The notes under the pieces were generated by a model that was not told the DNA's origin, searched no databases, and saw nothing but the letters and a program-made list of their open reading frames with translations. Below, one piece after another: positions 17,259 through 25,043 of a stretch of 64,000 bases of DNA. The DNA is from Paenibacillus spongiae (GTDB lineage: Bacteria > Bacillota > Bacilli > Paenibacillales > Paenibacillaceae), in assembly GCF_024734895.1 (NCBI RefSeq), contig NZ_CP091430.1, positions 3,800,501 through 3,864,500 of the forward strand, read 5' to 3'. The position numbers and the translations under genes are program-made. The first letter of the stretch is position 1, and each line of letters opens with the position of its first letter.

Positions 17259-17287
17259 TTGACATCGACATGGAAACCTACAATAAT
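17259..17287 (+). promoter_or_regulatory. candidate promoter of the lacI-type gene
   Basis: TTGACA at 17259-17264, 17-bp spacer, AATAAT at 17282-17287, about 34 bases before the regulator start. It would let the regulator be made independently of the operon promoter at 13312. Confidence 0.55.
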
Positions 17288-17320
17288 AAAAAGTAAATTA
17301 AACGGGATGCGGTGATGGGG

Positions 17321-18352
17321 ATGTCGAATACATTGGAATCCATAGCGAAGCTGGCCGGCGTGTCCCGAGGTACGGTGTCACGCGTCATCAATCGTCAACC
17401 CGGGGTGAAGCAGTCGGTCCGGGAGAAAGTGATGGCTGTCATTGCGGAGGCAGGGTACGTACCGAATCCGCAAGCGAGAAGCTTGGCCGGCGGAAAAACC
17501 GAGAATATCGGCGTTGTCGTATTCGGCAACAATCCGCTGTTTTTGTCTCATCATCTTTTCTTTGAAGTGCTGCAAGGAATTCAAAGCCATTCTACATTGA
17601 ATGCGTACGACCTTGTTTTGTTCTCGAACCGCAGCGAAAGAGACAAGGAATACTGGAAGCGGATCGGCGACAAACGTAAGGTGGACGGCTTGATCATAAT
17701 GGGCGAGGACATTCGCGAAGAATATTTGCAGTATTATTACGACCGCGACATTCCGTTCGTTCTCGTGGGCAAACGGTTGATCGAGAAATTCCCCGTGCAT
17801 TGCGTAACGTCGGATTACCGTATGGGAGCGTACGAGGGGACGAAGCATATGCTCGATCAAGGATTGCAGCGTATCGTGATCCTTCGCGGTTTGCTGAATA
17901 CGTTCCACGAGAATGAGCGGTTTTCCGGATTTGCTCAGGCGCTTGAGGAAGCCGGGCTCGATCCGGATAATGCGCTCGTGCTGAATGGGCAGGCGGACAA
18001 GCAAACCGCATATGGAGAGACGAGTCGGTTGCTCCATTCCGGAGAAACGTTCGACGGCGTTTTTGCCGGAAACGATTTGATGGCGTTCGGCGTCATCGAG
18101 GCTTTACGGGACTTCGGCCTGCGCGTGCCGGACAATGTCGCTGTCGTTGGTTATGACGACATTCAGGCTGCCCCATATTTCACCCCACCGCTTACGTCAG
18201 TCCGTCAAGATAAGCTGCGGTTGGGGCAGGAAGCTGCGCAGTTGCTGATGAAGCTGTTGAACAATGAGCTGGACAAGAGCGTCCCGGTCGATGTGATGAT
18301 TGACAGCACGCTGATCATCCGGCAAAGCTCGTTGAAGACGGGCCTTTTATAA
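17321..18352 (+). CDS. LacI-family transcriptional repressor
   Basis: A LacI/GalR regulator of about 343 residues. The N-terminal helix-turn-helix reads TLESIAKLAGVSRGTVSRVI followed by the hinge helix with NPQARSLAGG. The rest is the periplasmic-binding-protein-like effector domain (NIGVVVFGNN..., DGVFAGNDLMAFGVIEAL, VAVVGYDDIQAAPYFTPPLT). GTG 17312 and ATG 17315 are possible earlier starts; 17321 gives the usual short N-terminus. It closes the operon and most likely binds the palindrome at 13354-13369. The effector is unknown. Confidence 0.9.
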   Translation: MSNTLESIAKLAGVSRGTVSRVINRQPGVKQSVREKVMAVIAEAGYVPNPQARSLAGGKTENIGVVVFGNNPLFLSHHLFFEVLQGIQSHSTLNAYDLVLFSNRSERDKEYWKRIGDKRKVDGLIIMGEDIREEYLQYYYDRDIPFVLVGKRLIEKFPVHCVTSDYRMGAYEGTKHMLDQGLQRIVILRGLLNTFHENERFSGFAQALEEAGLDPDNALVLNGQADKQTAYGETSRLLHSGETFDGVFAGNDLMAFGVIEALRDFGLRVPDNVAVVGYDDIQAAPYFTPPLTSVRQDKLRLGQEAAQLLMKLLNNELDKSVPVDVMIDSTLIIRQSSLKTGLL

Positions 18353-18664
18353 GCACCATGATATCGACCTAAATTGCCGCAGCCCCGTGCTGCCGGCGTT
18401 TTTCTTTTTTCGGCAATAGCACCGAACGGATGGAACGGCGGCAGCGGCCCCCCGGCGGAAGCTGCTCGAACAGCGTTCATGATTTACAACGCCTTGACGC
18501 CGGCATCCAAACAATGCAGGGAGATCATGTTCAAGTGGCAGCAATACTTCTAGACCAGTCAATTCCCGAAAGCGGCGATCAACTACGGTGCAGCTGGTTG
18601 GCAGTCATTAGCAGTTTACTGCTGTTAGAGGACAAGAACATATAGGGTTAGCCGCGGCCGACTC

Positions 18665-18690
18665 TAGCCTTACGGGCAGTATAGTTGAAA
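18665..18690 (+). repeat. dispersed palindromic repeat, right block only
   Basis: TAGCCTTACGGGCAGTATAG then TTGAA matches the right block of the repeat family. A GCCGCGGC core remains just upstream at 18651. The wider gap 18353-18729 otherwise contains coding-like but stop-interrupted sequence that I cannot identify. Confidence 0.5.
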
Positions 18691-18729
18691 AAGGAACTTA
18701 GATTTATATCTCGAATAGCTAATGTAATC

Positions 18730-18882
18730 GGATAGCTAAATATTTGTTGACAAACAGGAGTTATGGCTTCCGTTAGAGGCGGAAAATTGTTTGAAATAGA
18801 CGTTATCACCGTTCTAAGGGTTTCTAATGCGCTCCATCTTTATGAACGCAGAATCGGCTTCTATAATAGAGGAGAGTAGGTT
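18730..18882 (+). pseudogene. headless VOC remnant with leader copied from the 5055 gene
   Basis: Bases 18730-18763 match 5015-5048 at 31 of 34 positions, including the GACAGGAG-type site. There follows ATG 18763 and a 39-codon frame (IDVITVLRVSNALHLYERRIGF) that looks like the first strand and helix of a VOC protein, then a TAG. The TATAAT at 18862-18867, inside the remnant, may now serve as the -10 box of the DinB gene downstream. Confidence 0.45.
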
Positions 18883-18917
18883 CAAGTATTCGATGAGACG
18901 AAGAGGGGGAAACCGAA

Positions 18918-19373
18918 ATGAAGACGATCAAGCGCATGATGGACCACCTGTATTGGGCGGACGGACGCATCTTGGACGCGCTCGAGGAGAGTGAGACGAA
19001 GAACAAGGACCTTCTGAAGCTGGTTCGGCACGTCGCTGTCGCGGAACGAGTCTGGCTGTCCCGATTGCAGGGTAAGGGCAGCACGCAATATTCGTTGTGG
19101 GAGGAAGCGGAAGACCTGACAGCGATCAGGACGATGTTCGAAGAGAACGCCGAGCAATATCGCGTCTATATCGAAGGGCTCGAAGAATCCGAGTTGGACG
19201 AGATGGTCGACTATGCGAATCAGAGCGGGGTTCCGTTCCGAACGTCCGCCCGGGACATCCTTTCGCAGGTTCTCTTACATGGGCAATATCACCGAGGACA
19301 GATCAACCGGGCACTTCGGATCGAATCGGCAGAGCCCGTTCAAGTCGATTACATCACGTTCGCGAGGCTCTAA
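18918..19373 (+). CDS. DinB/YfiT-family metal-binding protein
   Basis: A 151-residue four-helix-bundle protein of the DinB superfamily. The three metal-binding histidines are visible: MMDHLYWAD near the N-terminus, LVRHVAVAERVW in helix 2, and LLHGQYHRGQI in helix 4. Such proteins often act as thiol-dependent transferases (bacillithiol-S-transferase type) or have unknown roles in stress response. RBS AGAGGGGGAAACCGAA before ATG 18918. The palindromic repeat follows the gene by 37 bases and separates it from the convergent CBS gene. Confidence 0.85.
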   Translation: MKTIKRMMDHLYWADGRILDALEESETKNKDLLKLVRHVAVAERVWLSRLQGKGSTQYSLWEEAEDLTAIRTMFEENAEQYRVYIEGLEESELDEMVDYANQSGVPFRTSARDILSQVLLHGQYHRGQINRALRIESAEPVQVDYITFARL

Positions 19374-19410
19374 CGGAGCCTAACAATCACCATACTCGGA
19401 ATGGGATTTG

Positions 19411-19484
19411 CATTGAGCTAACGGGAACGATAGCTCAATAATCATTAAGAACGATAATAAGGCTGCCGGTCGAACGGCAGCCTT
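19411..19484 (+). repeat. dispersed palindromic repeat between convergent genes
   Basis: Left block CATTGAGCTAACGGGAACGA then TAGCTCAATA (19411-19440), itself an inverted repeat (GAGCTA/TAGCTC), and hairpin AAGGCTGCCG...CGGCAGCCTT (19459-19484). Placed between the ends of the DinB and CBS genes, it could terminate both. Confidence 0.8.
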
Positions 19485-19512
19485 CATGATCCGCAAGATC
19501 AGGTCTTTCCGA

Positions 19513-19917
19513 CTAATCTACAATATTCCTGGTATAGTATGCGATTATATCTTTGCGACGAATAATACCGAGGAAGACGCGATCGGCGTCTACGACCGGA
19601 ACGAAGTTCTGATCGGCCGCCAGCGTCAGCATATCGTCCAAATCGGCGCTGATCGCAACGCATTCGACTTTCATCCGTTTTTTGATGGAGATGACAGGAA
19701 TTTCGTGCATCGTATCGAAGCCGAGACCAGGTGTGGCTTTCAGCTTCCATAACAAATCTCCCTCGGATAACGTTCCGAAATATAAGCCATTGTCGTCCAA
19801 GATCGGAATGGCTGTATAGTGGCTCGCCTCCAATTTATCCATGGCTTCTTTCATATTAGAGGATGTCATGAGGTAAGAGACCTCGTTCTTGGGATATAAA
19901 AACGACTTGATGTCCAT
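19513..19917 (-). CDS. CBS-domain pair protein
   Basis: A 134-residue protein made of two CBS motifs. The first is VSYLMTSSNMKEAMDKLEAS..AIPILDDNGLYFGTLSEGDLL; the second is ISADLDDMLTLAADQ..VPVVDADRVFLGIIRRKDII. Stand-alone CBS pairs bind adenine nucleotides and act as energy or signalling sensors. AAGGAGCGTGATTCA precedes the ATG on the minus strand. It is convergent with DinB. The partner protein is unknown. Confidence 0.87.
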   Translation of the reverse strand: MDIKSFLYPKNEVSYLMTSSNMKEAMDKLEASHYTAIPILDDNGLYFGTLSEGDLLWKLKATPGLGFDTMHEIPVISIKKRMKVECVAISADLDDMLTLAADQNFVPVVDADRVFLGIIRRKDIIAYYTRNIVD

Positions 19918-20140
19918 TGAATCACGCTCCTTTGGTATATTAAATCATATTTCGTCGCGGGGTGCATGCGGAAGTGACTGGAACTTGTCTAATCCTAAAA
20001 GTTAAGTCGAAAGACGAGAACATAGTCCGAATTAAGTCCATGCAAATTGCGAGCTTTTAATAATTATCAGAGTAAGCTAAACAATGTCTGATTATGGTTA
20101 TAATTGTAGACTAGATAAATAGATTTTGGTTACCGATAGC

Positions 20141-20240
20141 ATTAAGCTAAAGGGACACGATAGTGGAATTAATCAAGGAGCAGTTTGCCGCGCGGCAGCT
20201 GCTCCTTGTTTTTATTAAGCCAACAACCGCTACGATTGTT
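20141..20240 (+). repeat. dispersed palindromic repeat, complete copy
   Basis: Left block ATTAAGCTAAAGGGACACGA then TAG (20141-20163), hairpin CAAGGAGCAG...CTGCTCCTTG with GCCGCGCGGC core (20174-20208) and T5, then right block TTATTAAGCCAAC (20212 on). It lies in the gap 19918-20401, which otherwise shows no gene. Confidence 0.75.
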
Positions 20241-20401
20241 TCATCGAGCCGCACGGCCCGCACTGGGATGCGAGGAGAGGTTTACGCTTGAGGGCGATCA
20301 TAAGAAATGCGGCGTATACGGGGCACGGCTCTGCAACTATACTGGAAAATATTCGTCTAGGTAGATGTAGGAATTTCCGCCATACGGATGAGGTGATGAT
20401 A

Positions 20402-21016
20402 ATGTGGATGAGAACAACAAAAATATTACTTAGTTTTCTGCTCGTGTTCGGTATGTGGGTTGCGGTCGTGCCTGTAATGGTCCATGCATGCTCTTGCGCA
20501 CAACCCCCAAGCATAGAAGACCAGCTGAATCGAAAAACGGCCATCTTTACAGGCAAAGTATTGAGCTTGACTAAACCTGCTCAAAGGGAGATTCAGTCTT
20601 CCGCAGATCCCGTAGAAGCTCAATTCGAAGTGAAAACGGTATGGAAAGGTGAAGTGGGTTCTCAGACAGCGGTGTACACCGCATTGAGTTCGGTTAGTTG
20701 TGGATATGAGGGCTTCGAAGTGAATAAGGAATACATTGTTTATGCCCACGGTGATCCCGATCGGCTCGAAACCGGACTCTGTGAAGGGACGAAGACTCTA
20801 ACATCCGCACAGGATGACCTTGAAGCATTAGGAACAGGATATGAACCTGCTAAGCTCGCCGCTAAGATCATGATTCCTCAAGAGGTTCCGTTAAAATTAT
20901 CAACAATGGATACAGAACCAGATCGCCGAGAGGGCATCCAGGTTGTTGTTCCTGCAATTTCACTATCCTTGATAATCCTGCTGGTCCTGTTCATAAGAAG
21001 GCGATGCCGATCATAG
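20402..21016 (+). CDS. secreted NTR/TIMP-like domain protein with C-terminal anchor
   Basis: About 204 residues. ATG 20402 follows GAGGTGATGATA; the frame is open earlier but without a better site. A signal peptide (ILLSFLLVFGMWVAVVPVMV) ends in VHA, giving a mature N-terminus CSCAQPPS. The CxC start, the later VSCGYEGFEVNKEYIVYA and GLCEGTKTL cysteines and the beta-rich body match the netrin/TIMP (OB-fold) domain found in some bacteria. A C-terminal membrane segment (VVVPAISLSLIILLVLFI) with RRRCR anchors it outside the cell. In TIMPs the N-terminal Cys binds the protease zinc; whether this protein inhibits a protease is unknown. Confidence 0.75.
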   Translation: MWMRTTKILLSFLLVFGMWVAVVPVMVHACSCAQPPSIEDQLNRKTAIFTGKVLSLTKPAQREIQSSADPVEAQFEVKTVWKGEVGSQTAVYTALSSVSCGYEGFEVNKEYIVYAHGDPDRLETGLCEGTKTLTSAQDDLEALGTGYEPAKLAAKIMIPQEVPLKLSTMDTEPDRREGIQVVVPAISLSLIILLVLFIRRRCRS

Positions 21017-21066
21017 CCTCGGGATAAGATGCGAGTTCCGCTATCCACGCTCTGCCTGGTCGCGTT

Positions 21067-21340
21067 CAGCGGGGCAAGATGCGGCAAAAAAGTCGTGCTT
21101 CTGGAACATTCGGGTCAATTGGGCGGTAAGGGGACGCTCGGTAATGTCATTATTTTCTTTGGGGTAGGCATTGTTACCCGGATCTATCGCGAGCTCGTGT
21201 CCGAGGTCATGCCGTACTATTTGCCGCAATCGCATCAAGGCAAGGGGATACGGTTACAAGGGTAATCGCCAATACGCGGGAAGGGCTTAAAGCGTTCCTG
21301 GGCTGATCGATCATTGACTGCACCGGGGATGCTCGGGTCT
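21067..21340 (+). pseudogene. scrap of the FAD oxidoreductase at 42,964
   Basis: 21067-21241 corresponds base for base, without gaps, to 43059-43233 with few mismatches. 21242-21340 corresponds to 43346-43444. The 112 bases between are deleted, apparently at AAGG microhomology. The scrap covers the FAD-site strand (GKKVVLLEHSGQLGG) to IIDCTGDA and contains stops. It is a partial duplicate 22 kb from its source copy. Confidence 0.85.
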
Positions 21341-21360
21341 AGCGGTTGAAATACAGCAAC

Positions 21361-21389
21361 AGGGCTGCCGTGCGGGCAGCCCTCTTTGC
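21361..21389 (+). terminator. hairpin related to the repeat family
   Basis: AGGGCTGCCG TGC GGGCAGCCCT then CTTTG. Same GGCTGCCG core as the dispersed repeat but without left and right blocks. It could terminate the minus-strand gene at 21405 or + strand read-through. Confidence 0.55.
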
Positions 21390-21404
21390 GTGTGCAGGAT
21401 ATCA

Positions 21405-21563
21405 TTAACGGTCGCTGCGTCCATCAGCTTGTTTCTTACTGGCGTTGCGACCTAACTGTTCCGTATCTTCAAGAAAAAAGCCGGTTCGCTCATGTGCAGT
21501 GGTATCTTCATAAATGGTTTGCGGATCACCATCGGTTTCAACATCAACTTTATTATTTGGCAT
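21405..21563 (-). CDS. small acidic hydrophilic protein (52 aa)
   Basis: The minus-strand ATG at 21563 is preceded by AGGAGGTTGATCCTA, an excellent site; upstream in-frame starts lack one. The product (MPNNKVDVETDGDPQTIYED...) is fully polar, with no hydrophobic core and a basic tail, like many small spore or stress proteins of Bacillales. I do not recognise the family. Confidence 0.6.
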   Translation of the reverse strand: MPNNKVDVETDGDPQTIYEDTTAHERTGFFLEDTEQLGRNASKKQADGRSDR

Positions 21564-21707
21564 TAGGATCAACCTCCTTCTTGTTAGGAGTAGCATCTCC
21601 TGAGAATTTGGAATTTAACCGCTTATTGGAATGTACATCTGAAACAGGCTGCCATTGAACAGATGAATTCCTTAGCGGTCTTGTAGTGGGAGAGAAACAG
21701 TAAGCTA

Positions 21708-21788
21708 TAGTGGCCACTCTTCCGCAGAGTGGCCATTATTTTGAACGATTAGGTCAATAGTTCAAGCCGCATTTTGTGCGGTTTTTTT
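21708..21788 (+). terminator. two adjacent hairpins
   Basis: TAGTGGCCACTCT/AGAGTGGCCATTA (21708-21738) with T4 after it, and CCGC ATTTTGT GCGG (21767-21781) followed by T7. A third inverted repeat, ACTTCTTGTC/GACAAGAAGT, lies at 21804-21833. They separate the small gene at 21405 from the hydrolase at 21960. No gene was seen in 21564-21959. Confidence 0.65.
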
Positions 21789-21959
21789 ATTTTTATGGAT
21801 ACTACTTCTTGTCCTTTCCAAAAGACAAGAAGTTGTACTGTTTTCCATTAATGGACATAAAAATGTTGTGTTTTCCGCAACGATATATTGAGTGTTTATT
21901 TTTCATTATACAATATACCATATTTTCCCTAAATTCGGATTGTTATCGTTGGCTCCCGA

Positions 21960-22856
21960 TCAGTCCCGGCCCGCCTCGTAAAGCTTCTGCGCCACCATGG
22001 CAGGCCTTGTGCGCGTATCCGTAAAGTGGTCCCCGTCACCGACGATCAGGCGGAACAGGCCTAGCCGTGTGGACATATGCGGATTCCAGCCGAAGCCCTC
22101 TCCTTGTGGCAACACGTTATCTTGGTAGAAATAGACATAGCTTTTGGGCGTAGGCAGCGTATAGAACGCTTTAAGATCCAATTTTTCGAATAGTGGTTTC
22201 GCCGGCTCCGGACTGACACTTGCATAAAACCGTTTGGCTTCCTCCAAGGTTGCCGTATTGACGAACAAATCCCGAAACAGCGGAAACGGAAGCATGATTG
22301 TATCGTCCTTCGATCCGGCACGGAGCTGCTCAAAGCCTTGCCTCGTTTGAGGCGGTAACTCGTCGGCAACCGACTCGCCGTCTTTCAGTACGAACGCGTC
22401 CCAGAAAACGAGGCGCTTGATGCGCTCCGGTACCTGTTCGGCGACCTTCTGGATGACTGATCCACCGAAGCTGTGCCCAACGAGAACGATGTCGCGCAGG
22501 TTCAGCCTCGTTATATAGTCGACGATTGACTTCGTGATCATCGCATGCGTGACATTTTTGTTCGGATCTGTGCCGTGACCTGCGTACTCCGGCGTATGGA
22601 CGGCATGCCCTTGACTGCGCAGCACCGCGCCTACGCCGTCCCAGAAATGAGCGTCGGCCCAAGAGCCATGCACAAGCACAAATGTAAGCCGCTGCTGCTC
22701 AGGCAGACGACAGCTTTCGTCCGATTCAATGGCGCCACGCCACCAGAGCCATCCACTTTCGGTATAAGGGGAATAATAATACCTGCGGGGAGTAAACCTG
22801 TAATCGGAATAAGGGAATTGATGAAATTCCGGACGATAAGGGAACATGTTAAACAT
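21960..22856 (-). CDS. alpha/beta hydrolase with Tyr/Pro-rich N-terminal extension
   Basis: A 298-residue protein. From about residue 57 it is a typical alpha/beta hydrolase: oxyanion strand FVLVHGSWADAHFW, nucleophile elbow VGHSFGGSVI and terminal His in GDGDHFT; the acid is probably the Asp in the later loop. The fold resembles salicylate-esterase/hydroxynitrile-lyase-like hydrolases (MeKS group). The first 50 residues (FPYRPEFHQFPYSDYRFTPR and following) are unusually rich in Tyr, Pro and Arg and are not part of the fold. Such tails occur in spore-coat proteins, so a spore location is possible. Start is supported by GAGAGGATGTTTAAC reading (GAGAGG just before ATG). Confidence 0.8.
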   Translation of the reverse strand: MFNMFPYRPEFHQFPYSDYRFTPRRYYYSPYTESGWLWWRGAIESDESCRLPEQQRLTFVLVHGSWADAHFWDGVGAVLRSQGHAVHTPEYAGHGTDPNKNVTHAMITKSIVDYITRLNLRDIVLVGHSFGGSVIQKVAEQVPERIKRLVFWDAFVLKDGESVADELPPQTRQGFEQLRAGSKDDTIMLPFPLFRDLFVNTATLEEAKRFYASVSPEPAKPLFEKLDLKAFYTLPTPKSYVYFYQDNVLPQGEGFGWNPHMSTRLGLFRLIVGDGDHFTDTRTRPAMVAQKLYEAGRD

Positions 22857-23021
22857 CCTCTCAAAATAACATAAACCAGCTTATGCCCAATGCGTTTGAG
22901 AGGTACCTGCACACGTTCCTCCGGCAAAAAATGCTTCCCTCTTAAGAACAAGCAATTAGCCATAGGACAATTGTTAATTCATTAAGCTAAAGCACAGGAT
23001 TCTTGAACCCAATAATCCAGT

Positions 23022-23056
23022 AATGACGCGGGTTCCTGGCACCTTCAGGCGTCATT
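23022..23056 (+). repeat. inverted repeat in the 22,857-23,257 gap
   Basis: AATGACGC (23022-23029) and GCGTCATT (23049-23056) around a 19-base loop, T-rich after it. A partial repeat-family word (CATTAAGCTAAAG) lies at 22979. No gene was seen in this gap. Confidence 0.4.
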
Positions 23057-23257
23057 TTGTCGTATGTAAGGCTAAGGGCATGGAAGCGTACCCCTATGTC
23101 CTGCAACGGTTCCCCCGAACATCGAAGACGCCTTACGCGCCAATTCTGACGGTCTGACTACATCTTATTCCAATGTCTAAATTTATACATGTAAGTGTTT
23201 ACAAGGGAACGTATGTACGGTACATTCAATATAGCACTTATTTATCTCAGGGGAGGG

Positions 23258-23350
23258 GATATTATTGAACAATTACGAGACGGAAGAAATCGGAGTAGAG
23301 GAAAATTTGCAAGACATCATTTACTGTTCTCTGATCCTAATGGTAATTAG
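23258..23350 (+). pseudogene. C-terminal vestige of a VOC protein
   Basis: One frame reads EQLRDGRN...RGKFARHHLLFSDPNGN then a stop, which is the last strand-turn (FxDPDGN) of a VOC module. Only about 30 codons remain. A TTG (23265) with GGGGAGG before it opens another frame of 37 codons across the same DNA, but the VOC-like reading is the more informative one. It directly precedes four VOC genes. Confidence 0.5.
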
Positions 23351-23477
23351 TGTGAGAAACGGCAGCCATAAAAAGTAGTTCCTAAATTAACGGACAATAA
23401 TGATACTTCCTGGAAATTCTGGTTACATGGAGAAAGTGACAGTGTTTAATTTATACATAGATCAGGGAGGATTGGAA

Positions 23478-23957
23478 ATGCAAACAAATGAAGAAGCCAA
23501 AGTAGAAGAAAGATTGGAAGATATTACGGGTATAACTTGTATATACATTCCGGTGAATGACGTTTACGAGTCTGTCAAATGGTATCAAAAAAATTTAGGC
23601 TTTCAACCAACAGATCACAATCAAGTTAAACCTGGGATGGAAATAGCTATCTTGGTATTTCCCGACCAGAATGGAATGTTACCTGCAGCCGGAATCAGGC
23701 AAGTAGTACCAGCTATTTTCCTTATGGGAGGTGGAGGAGGGGCAACGCGAGCAGCAGGAAGCTATGGTTTTACGTTTGACAGTGGTGATCGACAACCTGT
23801 AGCTTGTTTCATTACTCCCCGTATCCAGGAAATGTACAATCGGTTCAAGGAGAACGGAGTGAACATCGTAACTGAAATTCCGGAGAACAGACCTTGTGGA
23901 CCCAACTTCAGATTTAGTGATCTAGAAGGAAATCTGTTGGAAATATGGCAACCTTGA
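23478..23957 (+). CDS. VOC family protein 1 of the cluster
   Basis: A 159-residue VOC protein: TCIYIPVNDVYESVKWYQKNLGF at the N-terminal unit and PCGPNFRFSDLEGNLLEIWQP at the C-terminal unit, ending with the metal-ligand Glu. A Gly-rich loop (MGGGGGATRAAG) interrupts the middle. The frame is open from 23400, but GGGAGG at 23465-23470 places the start at ATG 23478. It is the first of four consecutive VOC genes. Confidence 0.82.
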   Translation: MQTNEEAKVEERLEDITGITCIYIPVNDVYESVKWYQKNLGFQPTDHNQVKPGMEIAILVFPDQNGMLPAAGIRQVVPAIFLMGGGGGATRAAGSYGFTFDSGDRQPVACFITPRIQEMYNRFKENGVNIVTEIPENRPCGPNFRFSDLEGNLLEIWQP

Positions 23958-23963
23958 GTTTCT

Positions 23964-23991
23964 ATGCTAACGGAGAACGATAGCTCAATAA
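23964..23991 (+). repeat. dispersed palindromic repeat, left block between VOC genes
   Basis: ATGCTAACGGAGAACGATAG then CTCAATAA. A degraded hairpin with CTGCCGCAG follows at 24006. It begins 7 bases after the VOC stop and runs into the open frame of the next VOC gene. Confidence 0.65.
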
Positions 23992-24050
23992 AACTGCAGA
24001 AGGATCTGCCGCAGCACTGTTCAAATCAGGTGAATATTGGTTTCGTGAAT

Positions 24051-24515
24051 ATGTTTCAGTACGACACAAACACATTCGAAGGAGTTGTAGCTACAGATCT
24101 TATATTCATTGAAACAACAGATGAAACCAGAATGAAATACAAAGTGGGCGTCGATCCGAATTTTTACATGCCCATTTTAATGTTCCAGGTTGAAGACATA
24201 GAAAAATTGTATAGCTCTTTGAAACAGAGTGGGGCCGAGGTTGAAGAGATTCGAGACAACGGTGGCTGCGGACTGGAGTTTTATTTCTATGATCCAGAAG
24301 GGAACAAATATGTTGCATGGGAAATGCAAACCGTGGTTACTAGACAACAGGATAAACTTGTCTTTGGCAACTGTTATTTTGAAGGAAGTGTAAGTGCATT
24401 CTTGTCGAAAGTATCTACAAATTCTCGCGGCTCATCAAAAAAAGTCAATTTCCTTGATGCAAATAAATTAAGGGAGGAGGTCCCAGAAGGTTATCAGGAG
24501 GTTGCACTAACTTGA
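24051..24515 (+). CDS. VOC family protein 2 of the cluster
   Basis: The VOC module spans roughly MFQYDTNTFEG to GGCGLEFYFYDPEGNKYVAWE, including PILMFQVEDIEKLYSSLKQSGAEV. A 45-residue unrelated tail follows. The frame is open back to ATG 23964, but those 29 codons are repeat DNA (MLTENDSSIKLQK...), so the native start is unclear: GTG 24045 or ATG 24051 are candidates, neither with a strong RBS. The gene may have lost its own 5' end to the repeat, or it may now use the repeat-encoded start. Confidence 0.65.
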   Translation: MFQYDTNTFEGVVATDLIFIETTDETRMKYKVGVDPNFYMPILMFQVEDIEKLYSSLKQSGAEVEEIRDNGGCGLEFYFYDPEGNKYVAWEMQTVVTRQQDKLVFGNCYFEGSVSAFLSKVSTNSRGSSKKVNFLDANKLREEVPEGYQEVALT

Positions 24516-24535
24516 AATAACAAGGGAATGAGAAA

Positions 24536-24958
24536 ATGAAAAGTAACAAAGAAAACGTGTCAGAGGAAAAAGCGGAAAACATCACAGGTAAGCAGGAAGT
24601 AATGAGAAAGATCATTACAGGGCCAACTATTCTACTTGTATCCAATCTTACCGAATCCAGAAGATATTATAACGAAGTACTGGGATGTGAGCATGACGAC
24701 TGTGGTCATACCTCACGTGAAGGGTTATTCCTTCTAATGTACGAAGCAAACAATGCTGCGGATGTTAAGCCAATCAGCAGCATTCCTGGTGGCCCGCCGT
24801 GGGATATTCTGGTTTACACAAATTCCCATGATGAACTTTTAGAAGAGTTTAAAGCAAAAAAAGCAATTATTCACACAGAAATAAAGGTATCCGATTCAGG
24901 GTGGAAAGAATTTATTATTCAAGATTTAGATGGATATAAAATTGGGTTTGGTGGTTAA
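24536..24958 (+). CDS. VOC family protein 3 of the cluster
   Basis: A 140-residue VOC protein. After a 25-residue Glu/Lys-rich N-terminus comes TILLVSNLTESRRYYNEVLGCEH, then DILVYTNSHDELLEEFKAKK and KEFIIQDLDGYKIGF. AAGGGAATGAGAAA is before the ATG. It is 20 bases after the previous gene, so cotranscribed. No substrate can be inferred. Confidence 0.8.
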   Translation: MKSNKENVSEEKAENITGKQEVMRKIITGPTILLVSNLTESRRYYNEVLGCEHDDCGHTSREGLFLLMYEANNAADVKPISSIPGGPPWDILVYTNSHDELLEEFKAKKAIIHTEIKVSDSGWKEFIIQDLDGYKIGFGG

Positions 24959-25043
24959 TATCTTTAAACTTGAGAATGCCGCGGCAGCTACTCCTCAATT
25001 AAATGTCATTGTAGGTTTGATTAATTTTTATGGAGGAAATCAA

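Noticed and set aside
18430-18645. 71-codon ORF after the lacI gene
   Set aside because: Another frame of the same stretch also looks partly coding but has stops; neither matches a family and there is no initiation signal.
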